From the NCBI GenBank assembly GCA_963669155.1, contig OZ022585.1, positions 10,536,878 to 10,600,877 of the forward strand: a stretch of DNA of 64,000 nucleotides, given 5' to 3'. This document shows, one piece after another, positions 52,966-64,000 of this stretch. This DNA comes from Arbacia lixula (Eukaryota; Echinodermata; Echinoidea; Arbacioida; Arbaciidae). The position numbers were made by a program, and so were the translations under genes. The notes under the pieces were generated by a model. The model was not told the origin of the DNA. It did no database searches and saw only the letters and a list, made by a program, of their open reading frames with translations. Within the stretch, counting starts at the first letter, position 1; every line of letters begins with the position of its first letter.

Positions 52966-53315
52966 AAGGGATAGGTCACCCTGTAATTAAGTTGGTTTCA
53001 ATAAAGAATACACATGAAAGAAACATACCAGTGAAGGTTTGATAAAAGGGCCATCAAAGGATATTAAAGAAAGTTACCGTATGATCTTTTAAAAAAGTTT
53101 TCATTTTGTGACATCACGTGCAAGATGCTCTCCGATATGTTAGCAATTTTTTTTTCGAAACTTTATATTCTCAAAAAAATATACATATGCAATTGATACA
53201 TCATTAGAAATACATTTTTCCACACATACCTGTACGTTAAAAAAAATCAGTCTGTTGTCAAAAACAGAAAACTAGCTGGCTATTTTGTCAGATTAGGCTA
53301 ATGCAGACGCACCTC
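52966..53315. mobile_element. Rearranged family A element
   Basis: The left end (AAGGGATAGGTCACC, AAGTTGGTTTCAATAAA) is intact, but the middle (TGCAATTGATACATC, ACACATACCTGTACG) runs in the opposite orientation to that of the other copies and the right terminus is missing. It may be a foldback rearrangement. Confidence 0.6.
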
Positions 53316-53711
53316 ATGTGTTTCTTTCTCTGATGTACATGACTTAGTTGAAATGAGTTGAAATGTATCCTTTGTTGTAAGGCTCCTACCAAGGCAAATA
53401 TAAGACAAGACAATTATCTTTGGTTACAAATATTCTTGGGCAAACAAGGAACTAAGGGAGGGAAATCCCCTCTGTAGAATTTTAAAGGAAACAACACTGT
53501 TCAGGTCATTAGGGCACTTTATTATTTTGTAACAGCTGGAGCCATTATGCAATCACAGGCTGGGAAGTTACAGTTTTAGTTTCATTGAGCAAGAGAATAT
53601 GCTTGTTTTAATGGAATTGCAGTGAGGAATTTGATACAGCAAGACCAGACACATGATTCAGATACCGGTAGACAGATTTCTTTTATCTCACAGTATTTAA
53701 AGAAGAATCAC

Positions 53712-53793
53712 AATTGGTACCAATTGTGAGCATAGAGAAACATTATATCAGTAATTAGATAATGTTTCTCTGTGCTCACAATTGGTACCAATT
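53712..53793. repeat. Near-perfect hairpin, 35-bp arms and 12-nt loop
   Basis: Left arm 53712-53746 and right arm 53759-53793 are complementary with one mismatch. Each arm also contains the perfect 14-bp palindrome AATTGGTACCAATT (53712-53725, 53780-53793). It is the cleanest hairpin I see in the window, about 770 bp before exon 4. It could be a tiny MITE or a structured intronic RNA. Confidence 0.8.
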
Positions 53794-53977
53794 TCTTTGT
53801 TTGATTCATGAAAGAAATGATATATAAATAGGAAGGAAAAGAGCTTTAGAAACTAAGGGAGAGAGTTGGTTTGTATAAGGGAGTATCAGTAAGCATGGGG
53901 GAGGGGGCAGATTTTAAAATGCACTCCTGTAATGAAAGAGTCCCCCTCCTCTCCCCCACCACTCTTCTTTTTCTCTT

Positions 53978-53979
<2 letters not shown>

Positions 53980-54031
<52 letters not shown>

Positions 54032-54041
54032 CTCTCTCTCG

Positions 54042-54073
<32 letters not shown>

Positions 54074-54120
54074 TCTCTATCTCTCACTCTCTCTTTTCTC
54101 TCTTGTTTCTCTTCTATCTG
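53980..54120. repeat. (CT)n tract close to exon 4
   Basis: About 140 bp with regular CTCTCTCTCG units. It lies 440 bp before the exon 4 acceptor and is separate from the acceptor's own pyrimidine tract. Confidence 0.95.
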
Positions 54121-54559
54121 CTTTCTCTCATGTGATGTAACACTCACACAAACAGTACTTTCATAGACGGAAAACACCATTATAGAGAGATATATTGTAT
54201 TACTGTGGTACCACCTACAGTTTGATGGGAACACCAGGCAAGCTGTCTGGTATAGCTTACATAGGTGATTCATAATATACTACTATGTAAAGTGTGTGAA
54301 TGAAGAGAATACATATTGATGGATACATTTTGTTACCCAAAAGTGACAACAGAATAATGATTTGGATTAGTTGATAAACAGTACATGGAGCCATCATATT
54401 TTAATGTGTAGACTATTGAACTAGTTCATTAGCCCATGCAGTGATCTAATTTTTATATCAATCTAAATACTTTTGTCATAACAGTATGTGACTGTATGGT
54501 AATATGTGATTAAAAACTTACAAGACCTTTTTGCTCTCTGTTTCTTTCTCGCTGTACAG

Positions 54560-55455
54560 ATAACATCCCACACCCAACGCACCAGCTGTCCCCGACGAAA
54601 CACTGGCCGTACTACAACTACAACACGCCCAACGTGCCTCCGACTACCAGCGATAGCTCCATCATCTCCCCGATTATCAAGATGGAACCTGGCACCGAGC
54701 TTACCCAGCTGGGACAGCAAAGCAGCTCGCTGCCAACCTATGGCAAACCGGACGGTATCTACCCTACGGCTCTTTCCCGGGCAACCGACGCGGATTCGCG
54801 GTTTGTCTACCCGTCCACGCCAAACACGGCCTCGTTTTCGTCCCCAATGTCAGTGCTCTCGCCAGGGATCGATACGGGTCGCAGCCTCTTGCCCGTGACG
54901 CCCAACCCGTTTCCGCTGTCGACGCCCGATATCTTCTCCACTCCCACCAGCACTCCCGTAACGCTGACCTCACCCCCCTACCTGCCCAACTCGCCCCCTT
55001 ACCAGCTGTACCCCCACCTCTACGTGTCTCCGTCCTCCCAGACTTACTACGATGGCTCCTCCCACCTGCCCATGCTGCCAGGCGCCTCCAGTCGCCAAGA
55101 CGACAAGAACGAGCTGAAGCCCGAGCAGCAGCGCCCCCTCACTGAGACCATCACACACCTGCCGCCCCCACCACACCCCTCCACCGAGATGTCGCTGACG
55201 GTGGCCCTGAACTATGGGTCCCACCCAGCCCCACAGGGGGGCATCGACCTGCACCCCACCAGGACCATGGGCAACACCATGGGCATGCACAACAGCGGCG
55301 CGGGCATCATGCAGCACCAGCACCGTAACAACAGCCCCGCCAGTAACCTCTCCCCCATGCAGCAGAGCCTGGGCCAGATGAACATCAACACCACCATCGG
55401 ACACTTACCCTCCGTAGATGACTCCCGCAAAGAGGACGTCTGGAGACCCTACTGA
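54560..55455 (+). CDS. Runx: Runx coding exon 4: transactivation/repression region and VWRPY terminus
   Basis: 896 nt encoding the end of Asp240 and residues 241-537, then TGA. The acceptor is a pyrimidine tract ending GCTGTACAG. The protein is Pro/Ser/Thr-rich and has many Ser-Pro and Thr-Pro sites, suited to proline-directed kinases. IKME at 279-282 fits the SUMO consensus. A tyrosine-rich segment (SPPYLPNSPPYQLYPHLYV) precedes a Met/His/Gln/Asn-rich tail. The last five residues are VWRPY, the family's Groucho/TLE-binding motif; KEDVWRPY compares with EEAVWRPY in human RUNX1. I see PPY twice but no canonical PPxY motif. The exon is much higher in GC and codon-regular than its surroundings. 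This is the final exon; the 3' UTR follows directly. Confidence 0.96.
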
Positions 55456-56765
55456 TCGCGCTCTCCAGCTCTCTCACCCAAAGACTATGGCATGACTTAA
55501 CCTGCGCCGTCCCGTATGCTGGGATTCATGTCGGCGCGGCCGCCTGTATCTATGTGAAACGGCCGTGTTAGTGATGGAACGTGAAAATGGACACGTACTT
55601 GGACCTGTTCCATGTGGATTGAACAATGCATGCCATCTCACCAGAGTGTAATATCCATTTCAGCTTTTCAATGCCATTCCACTATGCGTAGTCCCACATG
55701 CTTTTACGTGTGTGTGAGCTGTAAGATAATGCTTGAATGACTATCATTACCAGTGTAGTGGCGTATAACTCATCCTTGTTGGAGTCACATGATGGAATGT
55801 ACATAGTGAGGTTATACCTACCATTAACAGCAAACTGCTTTCCACCATAGATGGGCTAGACCCCAAGGCCCTGTCATTCAGAATTACGCTTGATCTCAAG
55901 ATAGATATCCATCATCACTCTGTACATTACAGATGAGGGATGGGGCTTGCGATCGATTTGAATCAATTTCAACTCTCTATAAGACTCCGATTCCTGTAAA
56001 GCGAACCATAATGACATGGATGGTCCACTCAGATGCAATAGACGTCGAGATACATACAAACACGGATTACTCTGAGCAATGTGCTATCAGCATTCACGCA
56101 TATTGTGTAATATACAATAACCTAATCTTGCAGGAGGACGAAATTGTGTGCTTCTGTCACCTCACTTGGTGGAGTTTTCTTTGCTGAACATAGCTGCTTA
56201 ATTGGGAATCATGAGTGTTGGTAGAAAACCTTTTTGCAAATTTTGTCTGATCATGAGGAACTTGTCTCCTTGTATGGCAATCTCTACTCCATTCCTAGTT
56301 GTTTTCAATGAACTTTTACCAATTGAATTCTAAGACAAGCACACTACAGTGCAGAGCATTGTAGATTGTCTTTTCAAAATGCAGGTTTCGGGTTCTAAAC
56401 GGCACAACTCTAGCAAAAAGCTTGCAAACCTGATAGTATCTAAGCGGCTAGTGTCTGGCACTTCCATTGAGTGTCATTGCCATGGTTATGGCTTCTCTTT
56501 CTCTGCCCCAGTAGAGTAGAACCAGTTGTCATGACAACATGCCATGTGACATCACACTTAAGTACTTGGTAGAGGGAGCGAGGAAGGTTTACTAACATAT
56601 GCAAATTTTATGCACAGACATTTTCAAGAGAAGCAACGGTGCATTTCTAAACCTGACGCAGACGAGCACAGCCTCCATTGGTCAAGAGGCGAACCAGTAA
56701 CCTTGGTTACTGGCTGCCATATCAGGAGTTGAAAGCAGCTGCTCTCGTGAAGACTTCGATGTGTT

Positions 56766-56771
56766 AATAAA
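56766..56771 (+). terminator. Candidate poly(A) signal 1 (AATAAA)
   Basis: Canonical hexamer 1.3 kb after the stop codon, which would give a short 3' UTR. Confidence 0.35.
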
Positions 56772-59305
56772 TTTGCCTTCAGTGTACCATGCATGAAAGC
56801 AAATCATGAGGATTAAAGAAAACAAAGTTGTTTCCTCAGGCATTTCAAATTTAAAAATGGTGTTTTAAAAGCAGTTTGCATCCCCATTGTTCATCAGGAT
56901 GGGCATGATTAGAAACTGGAGTGAGATACAAACACAGGCATTGGTATGCTGCTGTATCATTCATGCTCCCCAAACGGTCCAAAACTCAAAACTCCAGGAT
57001 TTCCAAGGTTTATGCATAATGTGAGTGGAAATTCATCTAGACATGACTTCAGATGTTCAGAGATTTTGTTTTCATTTTGTTGCTGTTTCATCTCATAATT
57101 AAGAGTAAAGTAATGAATTACCTTTTGTGTATATATAGCGATCATAACTGTTTGGTAACTATGAACTTGTACAAATATGTGTGTTGACAATGTTTTTGTT
57201 TGTTCTTTGTTAAAGAAGTCGTTTCTCAGAAAGCAGCAATGTTATCAAAGTCTTGAGTGCAATGAAAAGGTTAACTGTAATCATGGCTCAATGTCTGAGC
57301 TTTATGTGATCTTAAGTGGTTTTTTTTTTAAGAAAGGAAGCTATTCTCACTTTGTAAAATATGTGCATACTCTAAGGGTTGGGTGTTGCGATATGCAACT
57401 GATAAATTATTTGAATCCAAATACGAGCCCATAATTTGAACATCCATATGAAGTTGTAGTCGCTGGAAGGGTGGTACTCTGTAAACTGTGTGACTGGTGA
57501 GAGATTATTTTTGGAGTCAAAAATGTGTTTTGAAGGAGTTTGCTCTAAAGATTATCATTCTCATATTTATTTGTCATTAGTTGGGCAAGGAAAAGGTAGT
57601 GGTTACCACTTTTAGCGTGAGAAGAGTGATGGAGTATAATTTAAGATATTATGATGATAAATTATTGGAAAAGAGTGTGTGCTGGATTTTGTGGTAGAAA
57701 TAAGCGACATGTCATTGAATGCAGTTCTTTTTTTTTGGGGGGGGGGGTGAGAAATCTGTAAAGCTTTTTCATATTTGACATTATGTAAGATAATTTGTGA
57801 GGATATGTGATGAACAATTGACTGAAACCTTTAATGTATGAAAAACATCTGAAATGAAATGCATTCATCTGTTATTATATGCCATGTATCATATTTTGAA
57901 AAGACGTAACAAGATGTTAAGATTTGAGAGAGCCACTTGACTAATTGTTTTTGTCCAGCTGAAATCATAGCACCTTTCCTGATTTATTGACTTTAGTTTG
58001 AGGTAACTCAATGGCTGGATCTTGTGGAAATTATATGAGTTTTAAACTCGTTCTTTTGACTCTGTTTTCATGTGGAAAAAAGTACAGGTTTGTGTCACAT
58101 TAATCTTTCATTCTATTTTTATGCCTTTCTTTCACAGGGAATTGTGAGATATCAGTTTTTAACTCGAAATATATATATATAAATATATATATATATGTTT
58201 CTCATCTGTCATTGTATTATATGAATTTATGTGTCCTGTGATTTGCGACCAATTCCTGGAAAGTGGAAACTCCCTCAGATGTTTATTTTTTTAAACCTGA
58301 CCTTGTGAAAACCCAACTTCCAACAAATTCATATTACATTTCGTATGACACAGCCTATTTCATTGTAGAAAGTAACGTTTAACTAATTGTCGTATGTATG
58401 AAATAATGAACTAATGAAATATTTATTGCTTTCTTTGCATTATACATAAACTGTGAAATTAAAGTTGGTAATAATTTGTAACTTTTATAGGCCAATATTC
58501 CCTATTTGGTAAATCAATACATATATATATTATGTATATTGCTCAGAAATATGTCCTATTTATTCCATTTGATATGCCAGCTTTGCCCTACTTTTGAGGT
58601 TAAAATGCACAATTGTATTTTATTTACACTCAACATTCCAGTGATTTAGCAGTTATCAAAGGCCAGCTCATAGTTAACCATGGGCAGACAGTCCACTGAA
58701 CAATACACTACTGCTAGAGTGCAGACATATATTTGTTCCTGAAGCCACCATGTTGGATGGCATGATAAATCCTACTAAGACATGTCACTTGCTGCTCGTG
58801 TAACAGTAGAAATATGAGCACATGATCGAACGTCCTTTCAAGGCCTTTGCAGAGATGTGAAGCCCATCCTTTTATTGTTGGAATAATTGGACTTGGGCGA
58901 CCGTTTGGTGTATTTATGCAGCAAATGGTAGGAATTTGGAAAAATTGTGGGTTAATTCTCCCAACACTTCTCTACACGTGTGCCGTTTGCACTATGAACT
59001 ACCTATGACCCATGTAAGTTTTAGTGTGTGTCATGTGAGAAAAGATTATGAAATATTTAGGTGATACCTCTTAAGAAATATTAGAAAAATAACAAGTAAA
59101 TCACGATGTTCATTTGATAATGTCCATTCTGTTAAGATGTTTCCCCCAAAAATGATTATTTAAAGAACAGGAATATGTTCTACCTTTTGTTATTTATTGA
59201 AACTTGTTTGGTTGTGCAACATAGTTATTAAGTCCAAAGTAAGATTGTATTCCAATTGGTTTGAATTTTTCTTTGCTTATCGTTTGTTTTGTGATTTTTA
59301 CAGTA

Positions 59306-59311
59306 AATAAA
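59306..59311 (+). terminator. Candidate poly(A) signal 2 (AATAAA)
   Basis: Canonical hexamer in TAAATAAAAC followed within 50 bp by a GT-rich stretch (CTGGTTTGCGTTT). It would give a 3' UTR of about 3.9 kb and marks where the repeat-poor region ends. Confidence 0.4.
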
Positions 59312-59730
59312 ACACTACTGTTCACTTTCAAACTGTACATCACACACTGGTTTGCGTTTACCTTTGTAGGCCTAGATATGATTTGAAGTATTGGAAGAGA
59401 ATTTTGAGTACATGTACATGTGAAAGCCTGGAAAGAGAGAGCGAAGAAGGAGAGGGAAATATGGTGTAGAATGACTCGAGAGGCGGTGGAAGAGAGACTG
59501 AGAAAAACATGATAATTGAGGAAAGAAGATAGAAGAGAGAGGAAGCAGGATGGATAAAAAAAAGGGAGGAGAAACAATGAAAATGAGAGAAATCGAGTGA
59601 GGGGTGGACGAGAGATTTAGAAACAAAGACAGGAGAAGAGCAAAGAGAGAGGAGAGACGCTACATACGCCTGATTCTATGTTTATGGCTGCACAAAATCG
59701 TCAGTTCTTTCCCGCTCTTCCTCCACATCT

Positions 59731-59731
59731 T

Positions 59732-59779
<48 letters not shown>

Positions 59780-59780
59780 T
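59731..59780. repeat. (CT)n microsatellite
   Basis: An almost pure CT run of about 45 bp in the downstream flank. Confidence 0.9.
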
Positions 59781-60478
59781 CTTTCTCTTCTTTTTCTATT
59801 TTTCTCCTCTTTTGTCCGTTTTTATATTCTTATTCTGTCCTTAATCTCCTTTTTTCCCAACTCATTGTCCCACACAGCCTCTCGCCTATTAGTAATCTTT
59901 CACGTCACTCTCGCTGCTTTCCCATCCGTACCCGCAATCAGCGCACATCATAGCCCGTATGTTGGGCGAGTAAATTTGCGCAGTGCTCATCGCGATCTAA
60001 GGCGGCACTGGAAAAAGCTAGTTCCACAGGTGAACACGTGTACGTACAATATTTTTCATGAATCGCACTCATCACATTTGAAACAGAATAAAAAGCTCCC
60101 CAATAACACGGTATGTAAGTTGAATATGAAACGTAATTTCCCAGCCCTTTATCAGTATCAGTATCATTAGCTAAATCAACCTGGTTGTCGACGAGAAATA
60201 ATGTGTTTTCCCGAGCTGCCTACTAAATAATTGCAGAGAAATCTCTTGACTTGTTAGTACTCTGACAGCGTTCCCCTCCCCGTTCACGCCAAGCCGCAGC
60301 CGGCTGGGTTCGGCGGGCAGTACTGATGATGGAGAGGGTATATGTTACACAGGCCTCATAAACTATTCAACGTGTTTGTCTCCGAAGACGAGCTGAGAAG
60401 ATTCCCCGCTAGGATTGCTCCGCGAAATGAGAGAAGGCAACTTGTCAAATACTGAAAGTCAAATTCAGTTGGAACTCC

Positions 60479-60497
60479 CCCCCCCCCCCCCCCCCCC
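60479..60497. repeat. Poly(C) tract
   Basis: About 19 consecutive C. A 22-bp AT palindrome centred on AGGCCT follows at 60599-60620. Confidence 0.85.
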
Positions 60498-61031
60498 GTT
60501 CCACTCATGTACACGCATACACGAGAGCGTTTGCTGAAATAACCTAGCAAAAGCGAAATGTAAAATTATAATATTTCCTTAAAAAATATCAGGACATGAT
60601 ATATATAGGCCTATATATATATCTGAAATATTTTGTCACAAACCATCATTCTGATGTACTTATCTTAAATACTTACATGTAATAATCAACTGTAGGACGT
60701 ATGTTTCTTTGCTCTTGGTCAATAATTGTGGTTTACACAACCTGCACATCAATTTGAAGGGAATTTATGAACGATAAATTGCATGGGTAATTTTATTGTA
60801 AATTAGGATATACAATAGCATGACCTATATAAGCGATTATCTTCCCTGAAATTGATTTATTTGGATTTCCCTCTTTAAAATTTCCTCTCCTATCAATAAT
60901 TTCTTTGATAACTATTGTACAATCTATAATTTTTCACCGTTCATTTTGATTTTCCGAAAGATTTTTTTTAAATCTCCTCTCCTTCCGCTTCGCCTCTTCA
61001 TGGACATAATTGTACCCTCTCCACCTTCTCC

Positions 61032-61032
<1 letters not shown>

Positions 61033-61073
<41 letters not shown>
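61033..61073. repeat. (CT)n microsatellite
   Basis: A pure CT run; another C- and CT-rich run lies at about 61171-61235. Confidence 0.9.
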
Positions 61074-61075
<2 letters not shown>

Positions 61076-61356
61076 CACTTGCTTAAATCATTGGGAAACA
61101 CTATCATGAATCACATATTTGTATTACCCTATTTACATATGTTTCAATTTCCTTTCCATGTTGATATTACATACCCCCTCCCCCCACCCCCCCCCCCCTC
61201 CCTCTCTCTCTCTCTCTCTCTTTCTCTCTTTCTCTATCTCTGCTAAAAACAATCATAAAAAGCAGGATGTGTGTGAGATGCTGATCAAACGTTTGTATCA
61301 CCTTGACAATCCATTTACATAGCACAATTTTCCGGGTTTTTTCCGTTTATACTTTA

Positions 61357-61361
<5 letters not shown>

Positions 61362-61429
<68 letters not shown>

Positions 61430-61430
61430 A

Positions 61431-61484
<54 letters not shown>
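61362..61484. repeat. (CT)n-(CA)n compound microsatellite
   Basis: About 70 bp of CT repeats pass directly into about 50 bp of CA repeats. Confidence 0.95.
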
Positions 61485-61487
<3 letters not shown>

Positions 61488-62930
61488 TCGTGTATTAATT
61501 TGATGCGGAATAACAACTGGAAACGTCAAATATTGATTTAAGCCTCACAACAAATGAAAAGAGGTCGACTTAGTATTTGAAACGCTATAATTACTAATCA
61601 TTGCACACCGCGGTGATTTGCATAATTGCGAAACCACAAAATAAATCAAACATCTACACCACCTTGACGTTGTGTTTAATTTCCTGTTTCCTGTTGATCT
61701 TCAGGTATTTAATGAGATTTACGAAAGCAAACAAACGTTTAGGATATACTTCTTGTTTCCGTTGTTTTGAGTGCATGCACCGAGCATAATACACATTGGA
61801 ACCCAGGTAGCAATTGTATTTCGTCTCAAAAAGTTCGTTTCAAAATTAGACGTGGATATCTATGTTTGTCATCCATGTTACGTGCCCTATAGTTATATTA
61901 AGTGCTTCACTTTGCAGAAACTATCTATTACTGTGTTACACAAATCAAATGTCTAAAATGAGTACTTGAGAAACAAATACATGAAATGACAATTAGTAAA
62001 ATTAAGTAATAACCGATATAAAATATATACTGCTTAAACCAGAAAAACTTTTAGAACGTTTTGAGTATAGTTTGTTGAAACGTGAATGAAACGGACTAAT
62101 TTTAAATTAGTCTTCTAGGCTCAGCTTCTTTTGTGAATGAGTGTAAACTAATTTTTATCTTTATTATCATAAAAATTTGAAAATAATATCTTTCTCAATT
62201 ATACTACTGATTCAACATTGCCCTTTCAAAATAGTAAAAGGGCGTATTTTGTTAATGATACTGATCTTATTCTTTGCTTTTTCAAACAATTACAAAATAA
62301 CAAGAACAAAAAATGACAAAATCAATACATTTATATTATCTGCATGTTAACATAATTATACATGTTATCCTTTTCAATATTTATATTCTCCACTGATTTT
62401 TTTTGTTTATAAACAATAGCAAAATCAGTGCTTAAAATATTCTACATGTTAACATAATTATATAGAACGTGATATTACATTTGCATCTAAATAATACAAC
62501 TGAACTTTTACTATTTACATCAAATAATGCACGGAGAAAGCATGAACATCAAAAAGGGAAATTGTATGTGAGGGAGCGGGAATACGATGCATATCACAAG
62601 AGGGCGCTATTGCATTATCGAATCCAGAGCCCTTTATACACCTCGGTTTTGATCGAGTCGAGTACGTCTGTGTATTGAGTATGAACTGCAGGTGGCTATT
62701 AAATCATGCATCTCACAGCAGACTAAATAGAACCAGCTAGTCCCTTCCATTGTACAAGTGCAAATATTTACCTCAAATATATTTATTTTCGGACATGAAA
62801 ATGCCAGCACATAATGACAAGAAATATGGTTGATACCAATGATCCCCCCCCCCCACACACACACACATTGTCGGGCGAGATTCCACATTTTACCCACAAA
62901 GCACTGGGGAGCCTCGGTCTGCTCTGACAT

Positions 62931-63088
62931 GGGATAGTTCACCGTGAAAAAATCATCAAAATCAAAACTTAAAACAATTGTAACTTTTTTATTCTTTGAC
63001 GGATTTTCATTCAACCTTCACTTATACGTTTCTTCCGCGATTCTGCTTTTATTAAAACCAAATCAATTTCAGAGTGAACTATCCCTTT
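62931..63088. mobile_element. Internally deleted family A element
   Basis: Both termini are present (GGGATAGTTCACC and GTGAACTATCCC) only about 160 bp apart, with the right-half phrase GACGGATTTTCATTCAACC between them. This shows the ends of the family clearly. Confidence 0.75.
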
Positions 63089-63316
63089 AAAGAAGGGGAA
63101 GGAAAAAAAACACTAGCGTGTGATGTATTTAATCAATTTCGTCACTGGATATGCTTATTCTTTAGAGGAGCAATGTTGGCAACACTTTGTCGACGCTTGT
63201 CGCTTTAGAGTATGAAGGTCGATCAAATGTAGGCAGGTTTTACTCTACGAAGGATACAAAGAAATAATTTGATAGGACCTGTATCGAATGAACAGAATAC
63301 TGGCTGAGTGTGTGTG

Positions 63317-63352
63317 GTATGTGTGTGTGTGTGTGTGTGTGGGGGGGGGGGT
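63317..63352. repeat. (GT)n-G run
   Basis: GT repeats pass into about 10 G in the downstream flank. Confidence 0.9.
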
Positions 63353-64000
63353 GGTATGGGGGCGCTGCTACCCATATACTCCCCTCTCGCGACGCCCGTG
63401 ATTCCACGGTGATTTTTCTGAGACAAAGATCGGTTGTAAAAAACTAAAATTGATTTGTCAACTTTCAGTTTCCTCTCCTTCACTAGCAATGGAACTATTG
63501 CGCGTAAATGCTGAAAAAGTTTTTATGTTCATTGGGCGAGAAAACAAAACTAAACCCATACCCGCAAGACTCATAAAGATTTGGTCTCTATATGATGTTT
63601 CATCGCCCCCGTCCTAATCTGCTCGTACCTCTTATTATCCACCTGAACTATAGATGAATGTTTCACTTGGCTTTGGTCGGAATAGGGGATCGAGTTTCAC
63701 CTCTTGACTCAGGATTTGGCTGTGCCACCGCGCACTCTGGGAAGAGCACGGTTAGATTGTCGAAAATTGAATGAGCCGTCTGTTCCCGTCGTAAAGTTTG
63801 GGTTACCAACCATTTGGTCATTAAACGACTCAGAATAAATCCCTGCATTTGTTATTTGCCACTGTTATAAAAACAAGAATTGATTTGATGACTATTAATA
63901 GAAGATGGTAACAATAATACAAAAAATAATATAATGCGTAATGTATTGTATTGTTTATGGAGTTCGACATAATGTGTAGTTGTTTGTTGATTTCTGATCA

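Larger units (their letters stand above)
36661..54559 (+). other. Runx intron 3 (17.9 kb)
   Basis: GTAAGG donor and TGTACAG acceptor. It opens with a (TAC)n array, has GC-rich islands at about 38600-39130, 40010-40770, 43540-43830 and 44690-44960, purine-rich tracts (37560-37910, 43380-43540, 45650-46030, 48600-48850), large CT/CA tracts at 40790-41030, 51165-51400 and 53980-54120, two tandem duplications, palindromic repeats at 50370-50862 and 52966-53315, and a hairpin at 53712-53793. 46030-47900 is AT-rich with nothing recognised. Confidence 0.9.
55456..59330 (+). other. Probable Runx 3' UTR and termination region
   Basis: After the TGA the sequence becomes AT-rich, is largely free of the CT/CA arrays seen elsewhere, and has many ATTTA and TTTATT words. 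Candidate poly(A) signals are AATAAA at 56766-56771, ATTAAA at 58458-58463 and AATAAA at 59306-59311, the last followed by GT-rich sequence. TGTATATA at 57128-57135 fits a Pumilio site. An (AT)n run lies at 58170-58196. The true end is not decided by sequence; a long UTR of up to about 3.9 kb is plausible. Confidence 0.5.
59400..64000. other. Downstream flank without a supported gene
   Basis: Purine-rich 59420-59660, then a CT tract, moderately GC-rich patches at about 59860-60060 and 60230-60440, several microsatellites, plain AT-rich sequence at 61500-62600, and a short family A element. The 188-codon frame at 59604-60170 is driven by the CT tract at its start and I recognise no domain in it. 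63100-64000 holds a GT/G run and otherwise nothing I can name. Confidence 0.5.

Noticed and set aside
54634..54636. Possible start codon inside exon 4
   Set aside because: The codon is GTG (Val265) and the frame continues upstream to a good splice acceptor at 54559 that joins exon 3 in phase.
54506..54898. 130-codon frame overlapping exon 4, and - strand frames at 54764-55430
   Set aside because: These are out-of-frame or antisense shadows of the GC-rich Runx exon 4.
63663..63848. 61-codon - strand frame at the end of the window
   Set aside because: Resembles no family that I can name and lies in repeat-like sequence; not enough to call a gene.

Overview
The window is a piece of a large-intron animal nuclear genome. 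It carries one protein-coding gene that I can support, a complete RUNX (Runt-domain) transcription factor on the + strand. The coding sequence runs from 4421 to 55455 in four exons joined by GT-AG introns, all phase 1, and predicts a 537-residue protein. It has an N-terminus like that of vertebrate P2-type RUNX isoforms, a full Runt domain (about residues 55-182), a long Pro/Ser/Thr-rich C-terminal region and the terminal Groucho-binding pentapeptide VWRPY. The protein is clearly deuterostome-like but not vertebrate. Together with the abundant (CT)n, (CA)n and poly(C) tracts and the palindromic TTTAAAGGG-ended repeats, this suggests an echinoderm, probably a sea urchin. That assignment is an inference, not a match to a named sequence.

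Layout. 1-3550 is AT-rich 5' flank with two palindromic DNA-transposon-like elements and a decayed LINE tail. 3550-4420 is a GC-richer promoter/5' UTR zone with a perfect CRE, TATA- and CCAAT-like sites and RUNX consensus sites. Exon 1 is 4421-4862. Intron 1 (8.9 kb) holds a purine-rich hairpin and, next to exon 2, a 520-bp transposon copy. Exon 2 (13800-13904, 105 nt) completes the Runt domain. Intron 2 (22.6 kb) holds CT and CA tracts, GC-rich islands, a 450-bp inverted-repeat element and an inverted copy of the transposon that lies before exon 2. Exon 3 is 36490-36660. Intron 3 (17.9 kb) opens with about 450 bp of imperfect (TAC)n and contains GC-rich islands, tandem duplications and a near-perfect hairpin. 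Exon 4 (54560-55455) carries the C-terminal half. From 55456 the sequence is 3' UTR and downstream flank with three candidate polyadenylation signals and more repeats.

How it works together: the gene encodes the DNA-binding alpha subunit of core-binding factor. All DNA-contact and CBF-beta-contact residues that I could align with human RUNX1 are conserved. Two tandem RUNX sites and a third inverted one just upstream of the start codon suggest autoregulation. No other gene, RNA gene, CRISPR array or operon is supported. The rest is intron and flank made of repeats, microsatellites and unassigned sequence, some of it possibly cis-regulatory. I found no convincing novel biological system. The most interesting candidates are the RUNX-site cluster, the inverted transposon pair bracketing exon 2, the two-start arrangement of exon 1 and the GC-rich intronic islands.
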